This document shows, in pieces, positions 11,552 through 21,535 of a DNA stretch of 64,000 nucleotides. Location: contig OX465102.1 of the NCBI GenBank assembly GCA_949987565.1, positions 15,748,925 to 15,812,924 on the forward strand, given 5' to 3'. The notes under the pieces were generated by a model. That model had not been told where the DNA came from, ran no database searches, and was given only the letters and a program-made list of their open reading frames with translations. The first letter of the stretch is position 1, and each line of letters starts with the position of its first letter. A program made the position numbers and the translations under genes. The stretch is from Luidia sarsii. Taxonomy: Eukaryota > Echinodermata > Asteroidea > Paxillosida > Luidiidae.

Positions 11552-12192
11552 TACACGCCGTTTCCACCACACCAAAAAACCGCGATTATTTCGAATCGCG
11601 ATCCAAACTCCACTTTTTTTGCGAGTGTGGACACAATAAACGCGATTATTAGTGGGATGTGAATCGCGATTCGGACTCCACTAAGAGTGAGACTTTAAAA
11701 AAAAAAGTTTATTTGCGACGCGATGTGTGTGCGAACGCTCCGCGCAAATCGCACCGGTTTTTGTCCCACAATGCATTGCGCGCGCATGCAGAGGGACAGA
11801 ATGAGAGCTATCATGAGGGTGATTCCATGCTGCCTTCGCTGAAAGTACCCCCAAAACCGTTGCCTACATTCTCTCTCTTGTCGACGAAGCCTGCGCTGAA
11901 TATGCCGATAAATCTTGACAGCAGAATTTGGTCGTCCCATCGTTGCAACACGCAACTGTCTCTAGCTCTGTTGTGAACAACGCTGTATCGCACAGCACGC
12001 GCGCGTGGGAGAGTCAGGTCAACTCAGGGTCAATCTTTCAGGAAAGCCGCATGTGCAGTGCGACCACACAGCTAACCGCAATCGGCTCGCAATTATTTGC
12101 GACGCGATTATTTGGCCTGTGTGGACACGACAAAAAAAACGGGTTTTAAATCGCGATTCAAATCGCGATTATTTTCGTAGTGGAAACGTGCC
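11552..12192. mobile_element. Inverted-repeat DNA element of about 640 bp (cgtttccac ends)
   Basis: The left end (cacgccgtttccaccac) and right end (gtagtggaaacgtgcc) are inverted matches. Both arms continue with spaced cgcgattatt and aatcgcgatt motifs, so the similarity extends about 60-100 bp inward. Flanks read ta on both sides. No transposase frame; the interior frame 11659-11976 has no recognisable motif. The superfamily is not assigned. Confidence 0.65.
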
Positions 12193-12590
12193 TAATAATG
12201 TTGTCGAATAATTGACGACATCCCAAAATGAATTAACCCCGAGTTAAATTATCTCAGGATCTCATCGGCATTGTAATGGCACTCTCTGGGTACCGTACAT
12301 TCCATCGGGTCCGTTTGGCAACCTGGTTGCAGTGCATTTTACCGTGGTGTTCTTGCGTTCATGTCGCATTACGAACCGCGTGTGTGCGTCTTACCTGTAT
12401 GCATTTGTAATAGTTCAGTGTCGTCTGCCTGTGGCCATTTGCTGGAGGAAGCTCCCCGCCCTACAAAAGAACTGGTGGTAAGTTGCGTTTTGTTTTGTTT
12501 TATTCGGTATAACATTGTTGCGAAATTGATGCTATATTGTTTCAAGAAATGATGGTTTAAACATCATTATTCTCCATTTTTTCTACAGTC
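12193..12590. repeat. Segment shared with 1580-2640
   Basis: Carries the gagttaaattatctcagg and tggaggaagctccccgcc blocks seen at 1615-1830, as part of the A/B segmental duplication. No gene. Confidence 0.6.
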
Positions 12591-14035
12591 CCTTCGCTTC
12601 TTGTCCTAAACTAAGTCCTTGTTGCAAACCTAGTCCCAGTAACCGTCCTAGTCCTAGTCCTAATCTTAGTTCTTGTCCAGGTCCAATAGTAACATTTCCA
12701 AGTCCTATTCTTAATCCGATTCCTAGTCCTTATTCCAATCATAATTCCAGTACTTAACCTAGTCCTAGTCCTAATCCCCTTTCTCGTTCAAGTCCTACTC
12801 ACATTCCCAGTACTATTTCTAATACTAGTCCTATTCCCTATTCAAATCCCAGTACTAGTCCTTGTTCCAGTCGCAGTCCTTGTTCCGGTCATATAGTCTC
12901 AGTTCCAGTCATAATTTTAGTCTTAGTCCTAATCCTAGTCCTTGTACAATTCCTAGTCACATTCCCAGCCCTATTGCTTATTCCAGTCTCTGCCCCAGTC
13001 CCAAATGTAGTCCTAGTCCATACCCTTATCCCAATCCTCCTATAGTCCCGGCCCTATAGTGCCAGTCCTAGTCCCGATCCTAGTCCCGATCATAAACCCA
13101 ATCTTAGTCCCGATCTAAGTACCGATCATGGTCCCGATCATAGTCCCGATCATAGTCCCGATCCTAGTCCCGATCCTAGTCCCGATCTTAGTCCCGATCC
13201 TAGTCCCGATCTTAGTCCCGATCCTAGCCCAGATCCTAGTCCCGATCCTAGTCTGATCCTAGTCCCGATCCTAGTCCCGAACCTACTCCCGAACCTACTC
13301 CCGAACCTACTCCCGAACCTAGTCTCGATCCTAGTCCCGATCCTAGTCCAGATCCTAGTCCAGATCTTAGTCCAGATCCTAGTCCAGATCTTAGTCCAGA
13401 TCTTAGTCCAGATCTTAGTCCAGATCTTAGTTCCGATCCTAGTCCCAATCCTAGTCCCGATCCTAGTCCCGATCCTAGTCCCGAACCTAGTCCCGATCCT
13501 AGTCCCGATCCTAGTCCCGATCCTAGTCACGATCCTAGTCACGATCCTAGTCCCGATCCTAGTCCCGATCCTAGTCCCGATCCTAGTCCCGATCCGAGTC
13601 ACGATCCTAGTCACGATCCTAGTCCCGATCCTTGTCCCGATCCTAGTCCCGATCCTAGTCACGATCCTGGTCCTGATCCTTGTCCCGAAACCTAGTCCTC
13701 GTGCAAACCTAGTCGTAATCCAAGTTCAAGTTCTTGTTCCAGTCTTAGTACTGGTGCTAGTCTTAGTCTTTGTTCTAGTCCTTGTCTCAGTCCCAGTCGT
13801 AGTTCTATTCCCAATCCTATAGGCCTAGTCCGTGTCTCGTTCTTTAGTCCCAGTCGTTGTCCTAGTCCCAGCCCTAATCCAATTAAGTCCTATCCAAGTC
13901 CTCTTGTTCTAGTCCTAATCCCAGTTCTTGTCTCGGTGTTTGGTCCCAGTCTTTGTCCTAGCCCCAGTCCTGATATTAGTCCTATAGTCCTTAATTGTCT
14001 CGGTCTTTAGTCCAGGTCCTAGTCGTAATCATATG
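12591..14035. repeat. Hexamer/12-mer array (CCTAGTCCCGAT) upstream of copy 2
   Basis: Degenerate CCTAGT units, which at about 13075-13690 become a regular 12-bp unit gatcctagtccc. The reverse strand of that part reads as an open frame of Arg-Ile-Gly-Thr repeats (13150-13662), a repeat artefact. It is the counterpart of the arrays at 2697-4930 upstream of copy 1. Confidence 0.9.
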
Positions 14036-14259
14036 ATTTGTGAACCTTTCATTTTATTTAAAACCTCTAAAGAAGCTTTCATTCTAAATCCTGAAAACAA
14101 CTAATCCAAAACATGTAGAGTTGTAGACTTGAATTTTTCGAGAAACATTTGAAGTTACTGCTATGCACCACACACACCGCGTATCGTTGCATGCTTTGCC
14201 CCGTTCATGAAACAGTCGCGGGCTCAACGGTTAAAGACCCACTGCGCAAACGGAACTGT
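14036..14259. other. Spacer, no gene seen
   Basis: Short non-repetitive stretch between the array and the mobile-element fragment. Confidence 0.4.
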
Positions 14260-14630
14260 CAGAATGTTATTTAAAAAAAAAAAGATTGCCGTCTTGTTTT
14301 GGCTGTCGCACGGGCGAAAGACCTTCTCGATCAACTGAGGGTATTTTGCCTTTTTTCCAAAACGTGAGTAAAGCAAATGTATTAGAATCCTTGATTCTCA
14401 CTGAATCCAAATTTGGGCACGTAGGACGGTGATAGGGGTGTTTTCGGCGGTAAATCTGGGGGTTTGTGTCGGGTAGTTTTTCGGTCAAAATGTTTTTGGC
14501 GGTTTGTACAGATAATCCATATTATGACACTGATTGACTTGGACCCTACAGTCACCCGAAACTCAAAATTTCAAAATTCGATAAAAAAAGGGTGACTTGT
14601 CGGGTCCAAGTTACTCGGACTACCATAATA
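14260..14630. mobile_element. Partial relative of the foldback element at 52400-53015
   Basis: The end at 14540-14625 (ttggaccctacagtcaccc ... gggtgacttgtcgggtccaa) forms a small hairpin and matches the arms of the 52.4-53.0 kb element. The A-rich start and the ttctcgatcaactgagg stretch match that element's interior. It appears truncated or rearranged. Confidence 0.6.
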
Positions 14631-14875
14631 CAGGATCAACCACGGCACCCGCCGCTATTCAAATTTGAATCTACCACATTATGACCTCGACCTGCCCTGT
14701 GGTCAAGTGGACTGCGCTAAAAAGAGGGCTCCAGTCCCACCCATGCAAGCTGCCTTTTTTGGAGCATGTGATGGGCCAAAGCACTGGGCATACGGTGCTG
14801 AACTCACGTCGAGTTGGGCGAACACTCATTGAATTACAACGGCATGACTCTACATTGATTCGTTCTCCTTTCTAG
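14631..14875. other. 5' flank of methyltransferase copy 2
   Basis: From about 14826 (cattgaattacaacggcatg) the sequence matches 5489-5536 upstream of copy 1. It ends in the pyrimidine tract ttctcctttctag (14863-14875), like the tract at 5524-5536, so a shared 3' splice site of a 5' UTR intron is possible. Confidence 0.45.
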
Positions 14876-14954
14876 CCCAGAACTAGACCGAGTACTACAG
14901 CTAGGGGAAACAATACTTTTTGAAGTTTTCGAAGTTTTCCCGCTGGAAAATATC

Positions 14955-16865
14955 ATGGATTTGAGTGGCGGGGAGGAGGCAGCGGACTGGTTCCATCAAC
15001 TGCTGGCAGAGATCATGGACGAACTGGTGGGACGGGTGAACGCCGCATTGGACGGCAGGACCCTGGTGAAGGAAGCCCTGCCTCGCATCTCCCTCAACTA
15101 CAAGAAGGGCCTGCGCCATGCCTGCACCGACGTGCGCACCGACTGGACAGAGCCGGCCAACCGCTGCGCCTACGTCTTCATCTACCTCGTCCACCACAGC
15201 TACGTGGTCTACTGCTCTCTACGCCACTCAGCGCTGAATGGGGTCTGGGCCGGGTCGCGGGGCGGACGTACCCTCAGGGTCTGCAGCGTCGGCGGCGGCC
15301 CGGGGTCAGACCTGCTCGGCCTGGCGAAGTTCCTGGACAACTGGGATATCGAACTCGAATGCCTGGTCCTCGACCTTTACCCCGAGTGGAGGGAGACCTG
15401 GGACGCCATCAACGACCGCCTGCCCCGGCAGTTAGACGTGACGTACAGCAAGTGCAACCTGGTCAAGGACCGGCATCTGTCGTCCGCCAATCGGGACTTC
15501 GTCCGGCAGGCCGACCTGCTGACCCTGATCAAGTCCTTCTCGGCGGTGTCCGCCTTCTACCGGAGCGACAGTCAGAGCGGCTCCCTGCTCCGTTCCCTCC
15601 TCGGCGATGTCAAGGCGGGCGGCTTCGTGCTTTTCGTGGATAACGAGTGCGCCGGGAACAATCAGTTCCAGCAGGATTTCGCAGGGCCGGCCGGCCTGAC
15701 CTTGGTCGAAGAGTTCCGTGGCAAAGCCGAGGTTCCCCTCGGCAAGACACCGCACAAGTTATGGCAGTACAGCCGTGCTTTTGCCTACAATCCCATGCGG
15801 AGGTGCGAGGTGGTTATTCAGCTGTTCCAAAGGCCACCGTCTTCAACGAGCGCTGTTCAGCACAAGGTACCCACCTACGGCATGGAACAATACGGTTCAT
15901 TCACCATTGACTGCGAACAATACAATGAACCCACCACTGGCATGGAAGAATACAGCACACCCAATTTTGGCTGGGAACAAGTCAATGAACCCACCTACGG
16001 CATGGAACAATACGGTTCATTCACCATTGACTGCGAACAATACAATGAACCCACCACTGGCATGGAAGAATACAGCACACCCAATTTTGGCTGGGAACAA
16101 GTCAATGAACCCACCTACGGCATGGAACAATACGGTTCATTCACCATTGACTGCGAACAATACAATGAACCCACCACTGGCATGGAAGAATACAGCACAC
16201 CCAATTTTGGCTGGGAACAAGTCAATGAACCCACCTACGGCATGGAACAATACGGTTCATTCACCATTGACTGCGAACAATACAATGAACCCACCACTGG
16301 CATGGAAGAATACAGCACACCCAATTTTGGCTGGGAACAAGTCAATGAACCCACCTACGGCATGGAACAATACGGTTCATTCACCATTGACTGCGAACAA
16401 TACAATGAACCCACCACTGGCATGGAAGAATACAGCACACCCAATTTTGGCTGGGAACAAGTCAAGGTACCCACCTACGGCATGGAACAATACGGTTCAT
16501 TCACCATTGACTGCGAACAATACAATGAACCCACCACTGGTATGGAAGAATACAGCACACCCAATTTTGGCTGGGAACAAGTCAATGAACCCACCTACGG
16601 CATGGAACAATCGTACGGTGCCCTCACCACTGATGTTGAAGAATACAATACACCCACAACTGGCACGGAACAAAACAATAAAACCACCTTTGACTGGGAA
16701 CAATACAATGAACCCACCAGTGATATTGAAGAATACAATACACCCACTATTGGCAGTTTTGAACCATGGAGGGTTGAACCCAACCAAGCCAACCTCTCGC
16801 AGCACTCCGAAATCCACAAAGATCCCCGATGTAAGGGTTGCTGCCCCGGCTGCACCATTCTTTGA
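14955..16865 (+). CDS. Uncharacterised SAM-methyltransferase-like protein with repeat linker and CaaX-like end (copy 2)
   Basis: Intronless frame of 636 residues, paralogue of the gene at 5616. The core (about residues 1-300) is nearly identical to copy 1, with the SAM-loop motif VCSVGGGPGSDLLG (about 109-122), VLDLYPEW, ADLLTLIKSF and GGFVLFVDNE. After the core the linkers diverge. Here a 40-residue block (YGMEQYGSFT, IDCEQYNEPT, TGMEEYSTPN, FGWEQVNEPT) is repeated six times, followed by degenerate units. The protein ends KGCCPGCTIL, almost the same as copy 1, so the putative CaaX box is kept although the linker was replaced. Class I methyltransferase fold is inferred from motifs; substrate is unknown. 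The copy-1 ATG at 5604 is a CTG here (14943), supporting the start at 14955. A 315-bp transposon sits just after the stop codon. Confidence 0.8.
   Translation: MDLSGGEEAADWFHQLLAEIMDELVGRVNAALDGRTLVKEALPRISLNYKKGLRHACTDVRTDWTEPANRCAYVFIYLVHHSYVVYCSLRHSALNGVWAGSRGGRTLRVCSVGGGPGSDLLGLAKFLDNWDIELECLVLDLYPEWRETWDAINDRLPRQLDVTYSKCNLVKDRHLSSANRDFVRQADLLTLIKSFSAVSAFYRSDSQSGSLLRSLLGDVKAGGFVLFVDNECAGNNQFQQDFAGPAGLTLVEEFRGKAEVPLGKTPHKLWQYSRAFAYNPMRRCEVVIQLFQRPPSSTSAVQHKVPTYGMEQYGSFTIDCEQYNEPTTGMEEYSTPNFGWEQVNEPTYGMEQYGSFTIDCEQYNEPTTGMEEYSTPNFGWEQVNEPTYGMEQYGSFTIDCEQYNEPTTGMEEYSTPNFGWEQVNEPTYGMEQYGSFTIDCEQYNEPTTGMEEYSTPNFGWEQVNEPTYGMEQYGSFTIDCEQYNEPTTGMEEYSTPNFGWEQVKVPTYGMEQYGSFTIDCEQYNEPTTGMEEYSTPNFGWEQVNEPTYGMEQSYGALTTDVEEYNTPTTGTEQNNKTTFDWEQYNEPTSDIEEYNTPTIGSFEPWRVEPNQANLSQHSEIHKDPRCKGCCPGCTIL
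15880..16605 (+). repeat. 120-bp coding tandem repeat (six near-identical units) in copy 2 linker
   Basis: A period of exactly 120 bp is visible from 15883 to about 16603. Each unit is four 30-bp sub-units with the pattern xxxEQYxxPT. Near identity between units suggests recent expansion or homogenisation. One unit junction reads KVPT instead of NEPT (about 16465). Confidence 0.95.
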
Positions 16866-16886
16866 AGTGCCTTGCCTGACTTAATA

Positions 16887-17201
16887 CACTGTAAAAACGA
16901 ACTGCACCTCATGCACTTCTACAATGGCACATATTCGTCCCAGAATCATGAACACTTGAGGCACCTACTGTACAACATGCACATGGAATACTGTAGCTCA
17001 AGCACATGGGGCATTGCAGTCACTTGAGCAAAAGTCGGATGAGGTGCATAAAGTGCTTCATGTACAAGAACATCTCCCTATTTACTGTATACCTCAAGCA
17101 CATGGAGTGAAAGTGAGCATCACCTCATGCGCATGTATCGTGCACCATGTGCCTCAACATACTTCATCCATGTCCATGATGTGAGCACCGTTTTTACACT
17201 G
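16887..17201. mobile_element. 315-bp MITE with CACTGTAAAAACG inverted ends, downstream of copy 2
   Basis: Starts CACTGTAAAAACG and ends CGTTTTTACACTG, with ta next to both ends. The corresponding place in segment A (about 7422, tgcctgacatacgactgcg) is empty. An inverted relative lies at 31654-31955. The interior is rich in palindromic gcacatg/catgtgc words. Non-coding; a Tc1/mariner-like origin is possible from the 2-bp flanks but not shown. Confidence 0.8.
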
Positions 17202-18925
17202 TAGACGACTGCGAGATCTGTGAGCGGTTCAAGTCCACTGCCCCCCCCCCGCTCCCGCAGACATGAACAACCCATGGATGGACTGCTCAAATTGCAGTCG
17301 ACGTCAGGATAACGTACTACCAAAGGGGAACCGACTAAAATGGGTTTATATACGCGTGACGTGACATTGCGTTTAACTTTTCCCGTGGTTTATGCTGCTA
17401 TGCCTCGGCCGCGCACTGCACATCTTGCCCATAGTTATCCCGAAATGGCTAATGATGACTCCGCCAAGCTGACTATAATGTGATTTTCAATAAGTTTTTT
17501 TTTCTTTTCGGATGCTCATTAACTAATACATTGTATAATATTATCGTGCTTAACCCTATCTGCCCTGGGGGGGATGCTGGGAGGCCCCCTCCATTTGTCC
17601 ATATCGGATATACCTATCTGGTGTTACATGTATTACGCAGGTCATTACCATTGTATATATTTGTGTACAAATTAATACTGTCAGACAGTGGCTTACACTT
17701 TTTATAGAAACTAATTTATGTTTGGAAACAATATAAAACAAAACAAATAAAACAATAAAAAAAACATAAGCAATAAAAACAATGAAAAACATGAGGACAT
17801 AACAAGTACTGGCTTTTTGTTGTAACGGGAACAAGTTTTAACTGCACACATGAAATTAAATCAGAACTGAATGATTTCACATCTGGGAGACCTTATTCTA
17901 ATTTGAAACAGTTTCCTCATGTTTTAATATTTCATTACGCTGAAATTGTGAAAATATCGTAAAAATGCATAAAATATTCATTATAAATAGTTAATTAGCA
18001 AATTATTCATCAAATTTGCATATTTGATTTAAATTAACGATGCAATCAGATTCAGCACATTAAGTTTCATCGGACCTTTCGTTTCTGACATAAATACGGG
18101 GTCCCTAAGGCCCCCGTATGTTCATGGAGCGAAATAGCCCAGTGCACCGGCAGGGTTGAAGGACCTATGCAATGAATTTTTGAATGAATTAGTTCAAGTC
18201 ATAAAGTGATTCAGGTATTGGCCCAGATATTGGCCCATTTCCCCTGATTTTACCGCGTTTATGTAATTGAAAAAGATAAAACGTATTTTAGTGGTGCCCA
18301 GTAGGCTCCTCCCATCCCCTTATTAGCATAAAGATTCGTGACGTAGACTCCGAAAAATCAGCCCAGCTACCACATCCCGTTTCTACGTGGCAGGCGGATC
18401 GGCCGTGTGTATCACGTCGTGCGCCTCACACAAACTTTTGAAAGTTTCTTGAGTTTGTCGCCTTACTCATCGGCGAAATCGACGTAGGTTTGCTAGAATG
18501 TCACTGATCTGTATTGTGGCATGTTGCAGCAACAGTACTAAAGATGGGTTAGGTCTCCATCGTTTTCCTACTGAAAAGATCCACTGCATTAACCTTTAAG
18601 ACAACTTGGTTGTTGATCCTGTATTATCTTATAGGTGTCCTATGAGATCGTTTTTGTTAGTATAAGCGGACGAATGTTTATCAAAATCTTTGGATGAATT
18701 TGACTTTGATTTTCTTGGGGATAATAATTAGCAAGAAAAACTTCCAATCGTCGAAGGGAAACTTTTTACAAAGAATCTGAAGTTGTAAACTCTAGCCACA
18801 GATACTGATCAAGAGACTTCCGGCTATGGGTTATTTTCCACTCGCAAGGGAGGGCACTTTGAGCATGTAGACATAAGCAGCCATGGTCTGTTTACCTGGA
18901 TGCCAAACAATTTACGGATCTCCAA
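17202..18925. other. Segment B downstream flank, no gene seen
   Basis: Begins with gacgactgcgagatctgtg, shared with 7428-7446. From 18595 on it matches 7835-8180. In between is AT-rich sequence without a supported gene. Confidence 0.5.
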
Positions 18926-19177
18926 ATATGTGACCCGGCACAACGACATGAGAAATATCCCACCAAAACACTTTTTGAGTAAACAACGCCTGAAGTTAAA
19001 GTATCTTCACAATTCGATTACAAATCAATTTTCTTTTTTATGTATTTTCGGAAATTTTAAGTATTACAGGATATTGTATTTTGATATCAGCTAATGGTAT
19101 ACTCTTTCACATCATTTGAAAACCTCAAAATCTCAAAAGTGGGGATATTCCTCATTATGCTGTGCCGGGTCACATAT
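18926..19177. mobile_element. MITE with GTGACCCGGCACA inverted ends, 4-bp duplication ATAT (copy 2)
   Basis: The element at 18930-19173 lies between two ATAT copies. The unoccupied site is readable in segment A at about 8169-8182 (ccaa ATAT ttaacc). Comparing filled and empty sites shows exactly a 4-bp duplication, which fixes the element ends. Confidence 0.92.
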
Positions 19178-20635
19178 TTAACCAGATCCCGATCTGTGCG
19201 CTCAGATTTCCATGTAATAGGGCCTACATGTATTTTAACAGACTTTACCACATTATTTTGAAGATGGGATAAATAAAGACCTGTGATATTCCATTGATCA
19301 CAATAGATCGGTGTTGTTTTGTTTGTCATTTGATTTAATGACGATTTTTTTCTCATTAGACTGCTTAATAATTATGTATAATGTAGTTACCAGGTTCCCA
19401 GTTCAATTCGTTCTTATATACAGACGTAGCACTGTGTGGGGATATCCACGTCATATTGCACGAATTAATTAAAGTTTCCCAACAATCTGTGTACATTATG
19501 TTGATTTGCACCAGTCTAATCTTCGGCTGTAGCTGGCTGTAGAATTAGATAGACAGTCTAAACACACTCCCTCGATATCCTTTGTCTGCTAGTAATTGCC
19601 GTTTGAAAATTAATGAAATGTTATTAGGCATATTTCTTTGCAAGACTAGATTGAGGTGTGTTTAAGTATCCTGACCATGCGATTGCATTTTGTCTTAGAC
19701 TTTATTACTTTCCCATTCGGTGTATATTTCGATTGAATTTAATGTGATGTGATGCGCAAGACTACAATAAAAAAGATCCAACGATGGTTGGCTTGTGATG
19801 AAACACAGGTGCGCCGAAATTAATTCTCTGTTGAACGAGTGAAAATATCGTAGATGGTTGGTTAAGAAGAAAGAAAAAAAATCCGGGCTTTGTAGCCTAC
19901 TGCCCATGCGCGGTCTGATATCAAATGGAACCCGTCATAGAGCAGCTGCCCTTTACACTCTTAATTTGAAGTTACACACCGTATCATAATTATGATACAC
20001 TGTGCATTCTAGGCAAACTATGAACACTGCATGTCGATTCATCGTGTACAAATTCTATACCCACATGTAATGTGAGCACGTACTTATACATAAACCAGTC
20101 GCCTTTCCTACATGCAATATTGTAACAACTTAATGAAACGTTATGTCGATTAAAACATGGATAATTAATTATACTTTTCATGTATGATCATGTTCAATCT
20201 ATTAAGTGGATCATTACATTGTTATAATATTACATGCCGGAAAGCTGAATGGTTTCATAATAATGTATTATTATGCGAGTGGGGACACCCACATATCGAA
20301 TGTTGGAGCAATGATTCATGGAATTTGGAAATACCCAAATCCACAAACATGTTTCTTTTAACGTAGCCCATTTTGTCATTGCGTGCTGTGCATGGGAAAC
20401 TACGCATAATGTAGCCCATCCGGTTATTGCGTGCTGGGGGAAATTCCCCGATACGCGCAATAGCAATGTACAATGGCCTCTAAAGGACATGCAGTCCCCC
20501 CCCCCCACACACACACACACAAACCGCGCAAAGTGGAGCTTTAATAGTGTGTATCTTGAATAGACGACAATAGAATCAACATTGAAGAGGTGAAAAATAT
20601 CGCTGGGGTAAGTTCGGTTCCGTTTAGTTTCCGGT

Positions 20636-20990
20636 GGATTGTGGCTCTATATATGGTAGTCTGTGGCTCTTTGGTAGTTTGTGGCTCTTAATGGCAGTTT
20701 GTGGCTCTATGGTAGTTTGTGGCTCTATGGTAGTCTGTGGCTCTTTGGTAGTTTTTGGCTCTTTGGTAGTTTGTGGCTCTATGGTAGTCTGTGGCTCTAG
20801 TGTAGTCTGTGGTTCTACGGTAGTCTGTGGCTCTATGGTAGTTTGTGACTTTATGGTAGTCTGTGGCTCTATGGTAGTTTGTGACTTTATGGTAGTCTGT
20901 GGCTCTATGGTAGTTTGTGACTTTATGGTAGTCTGTGGCTGTATGGTAGTTTGTGACTTTATGGTTGTCTGTGGTCTCACAAGAAATTGA
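20636..20990. repeat. 18-bp minisatellite (first duplicate)
   Basis: Units of 18 bp, atggtagtttgtggctct and gactttatggtagtctgt types, partly alternating in a 36-bp order. Open on both strands because 18 is a multiple of three (QTTIEP/QTTIKS on -). Confidence 0.9.
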
Positions 20991-21289
20991 AGTGCGGCAT
21001 TCAATTTGGTCGCCACAATAATATACAATGAATTACAACATACAGGTTGACTAAGTGACAATACTCAAAATCTCCAGGCTTCTATTTCGTCTCGGACCAC
21101 TCGTGCCCTATGTGCATGAGTCATGGTTCGAAATATTTAATAATGATAAAATACATACATTTCTCTAAATTGAAATTTAACAAGCAAAAGTAAAAACAAA
21201 TTTGGAACTGGGATTTTTGTTTTCAATTTGTTCCAAAGTTCCCTCTCAGTTTTTTTTTTACTTGAATTGAAAGAGCTACATCCACTTTG

Positions 21290-21535
21290 TGTGATGCCTG
21301 AGCTGCCGTAGCCAGGTTTACAACAATTTATAGTTGTTTGAATGAAAGCTGGGGTGTGATCCCTGGAGATATACGGCAGTTGATGAATTGGATTGCTTAT
21401 GACTGGCGCCCCCACCCCGGCAAAGACTAGTTGACTATTTGGGAGGCAATCATCTAAGGGTTGGATAGCTCAGATTGAAGAACACTGGTACGTTAATGCA
21501 GAGGTCTCGGGTTGAAGTCTCGGTCCTGTCAAAGT
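21290..21535 (+). mobile_element. tRNA-derived SINE-like copy
   Basis: Contains ggttggatagctcagattg (A-box-like) and gggttgaagtctcggtcctg (B-box-like) at about 21456-21528. The preceding body (tgatccctggagatatacgg) is shared with 24610-24850 and 53990-54240. Too degenerate to be a functional tRNA. Confidence 0.65.

Noticed and set aside
13150..13662. 170-codon minus frame of Arg-Ile-Gly-Thr repeats
   Set aside because: Direct translation of the 12-bp gatcctagtccc array.
15718..16884. 388-codon overlapping + frame in methyltransferase copy 2
   Set aside because: Opened by the 120-bp repeat in a second frame; the core in this frame has no homology, while the 14955 frame has the conserved motifs and C-terminus.
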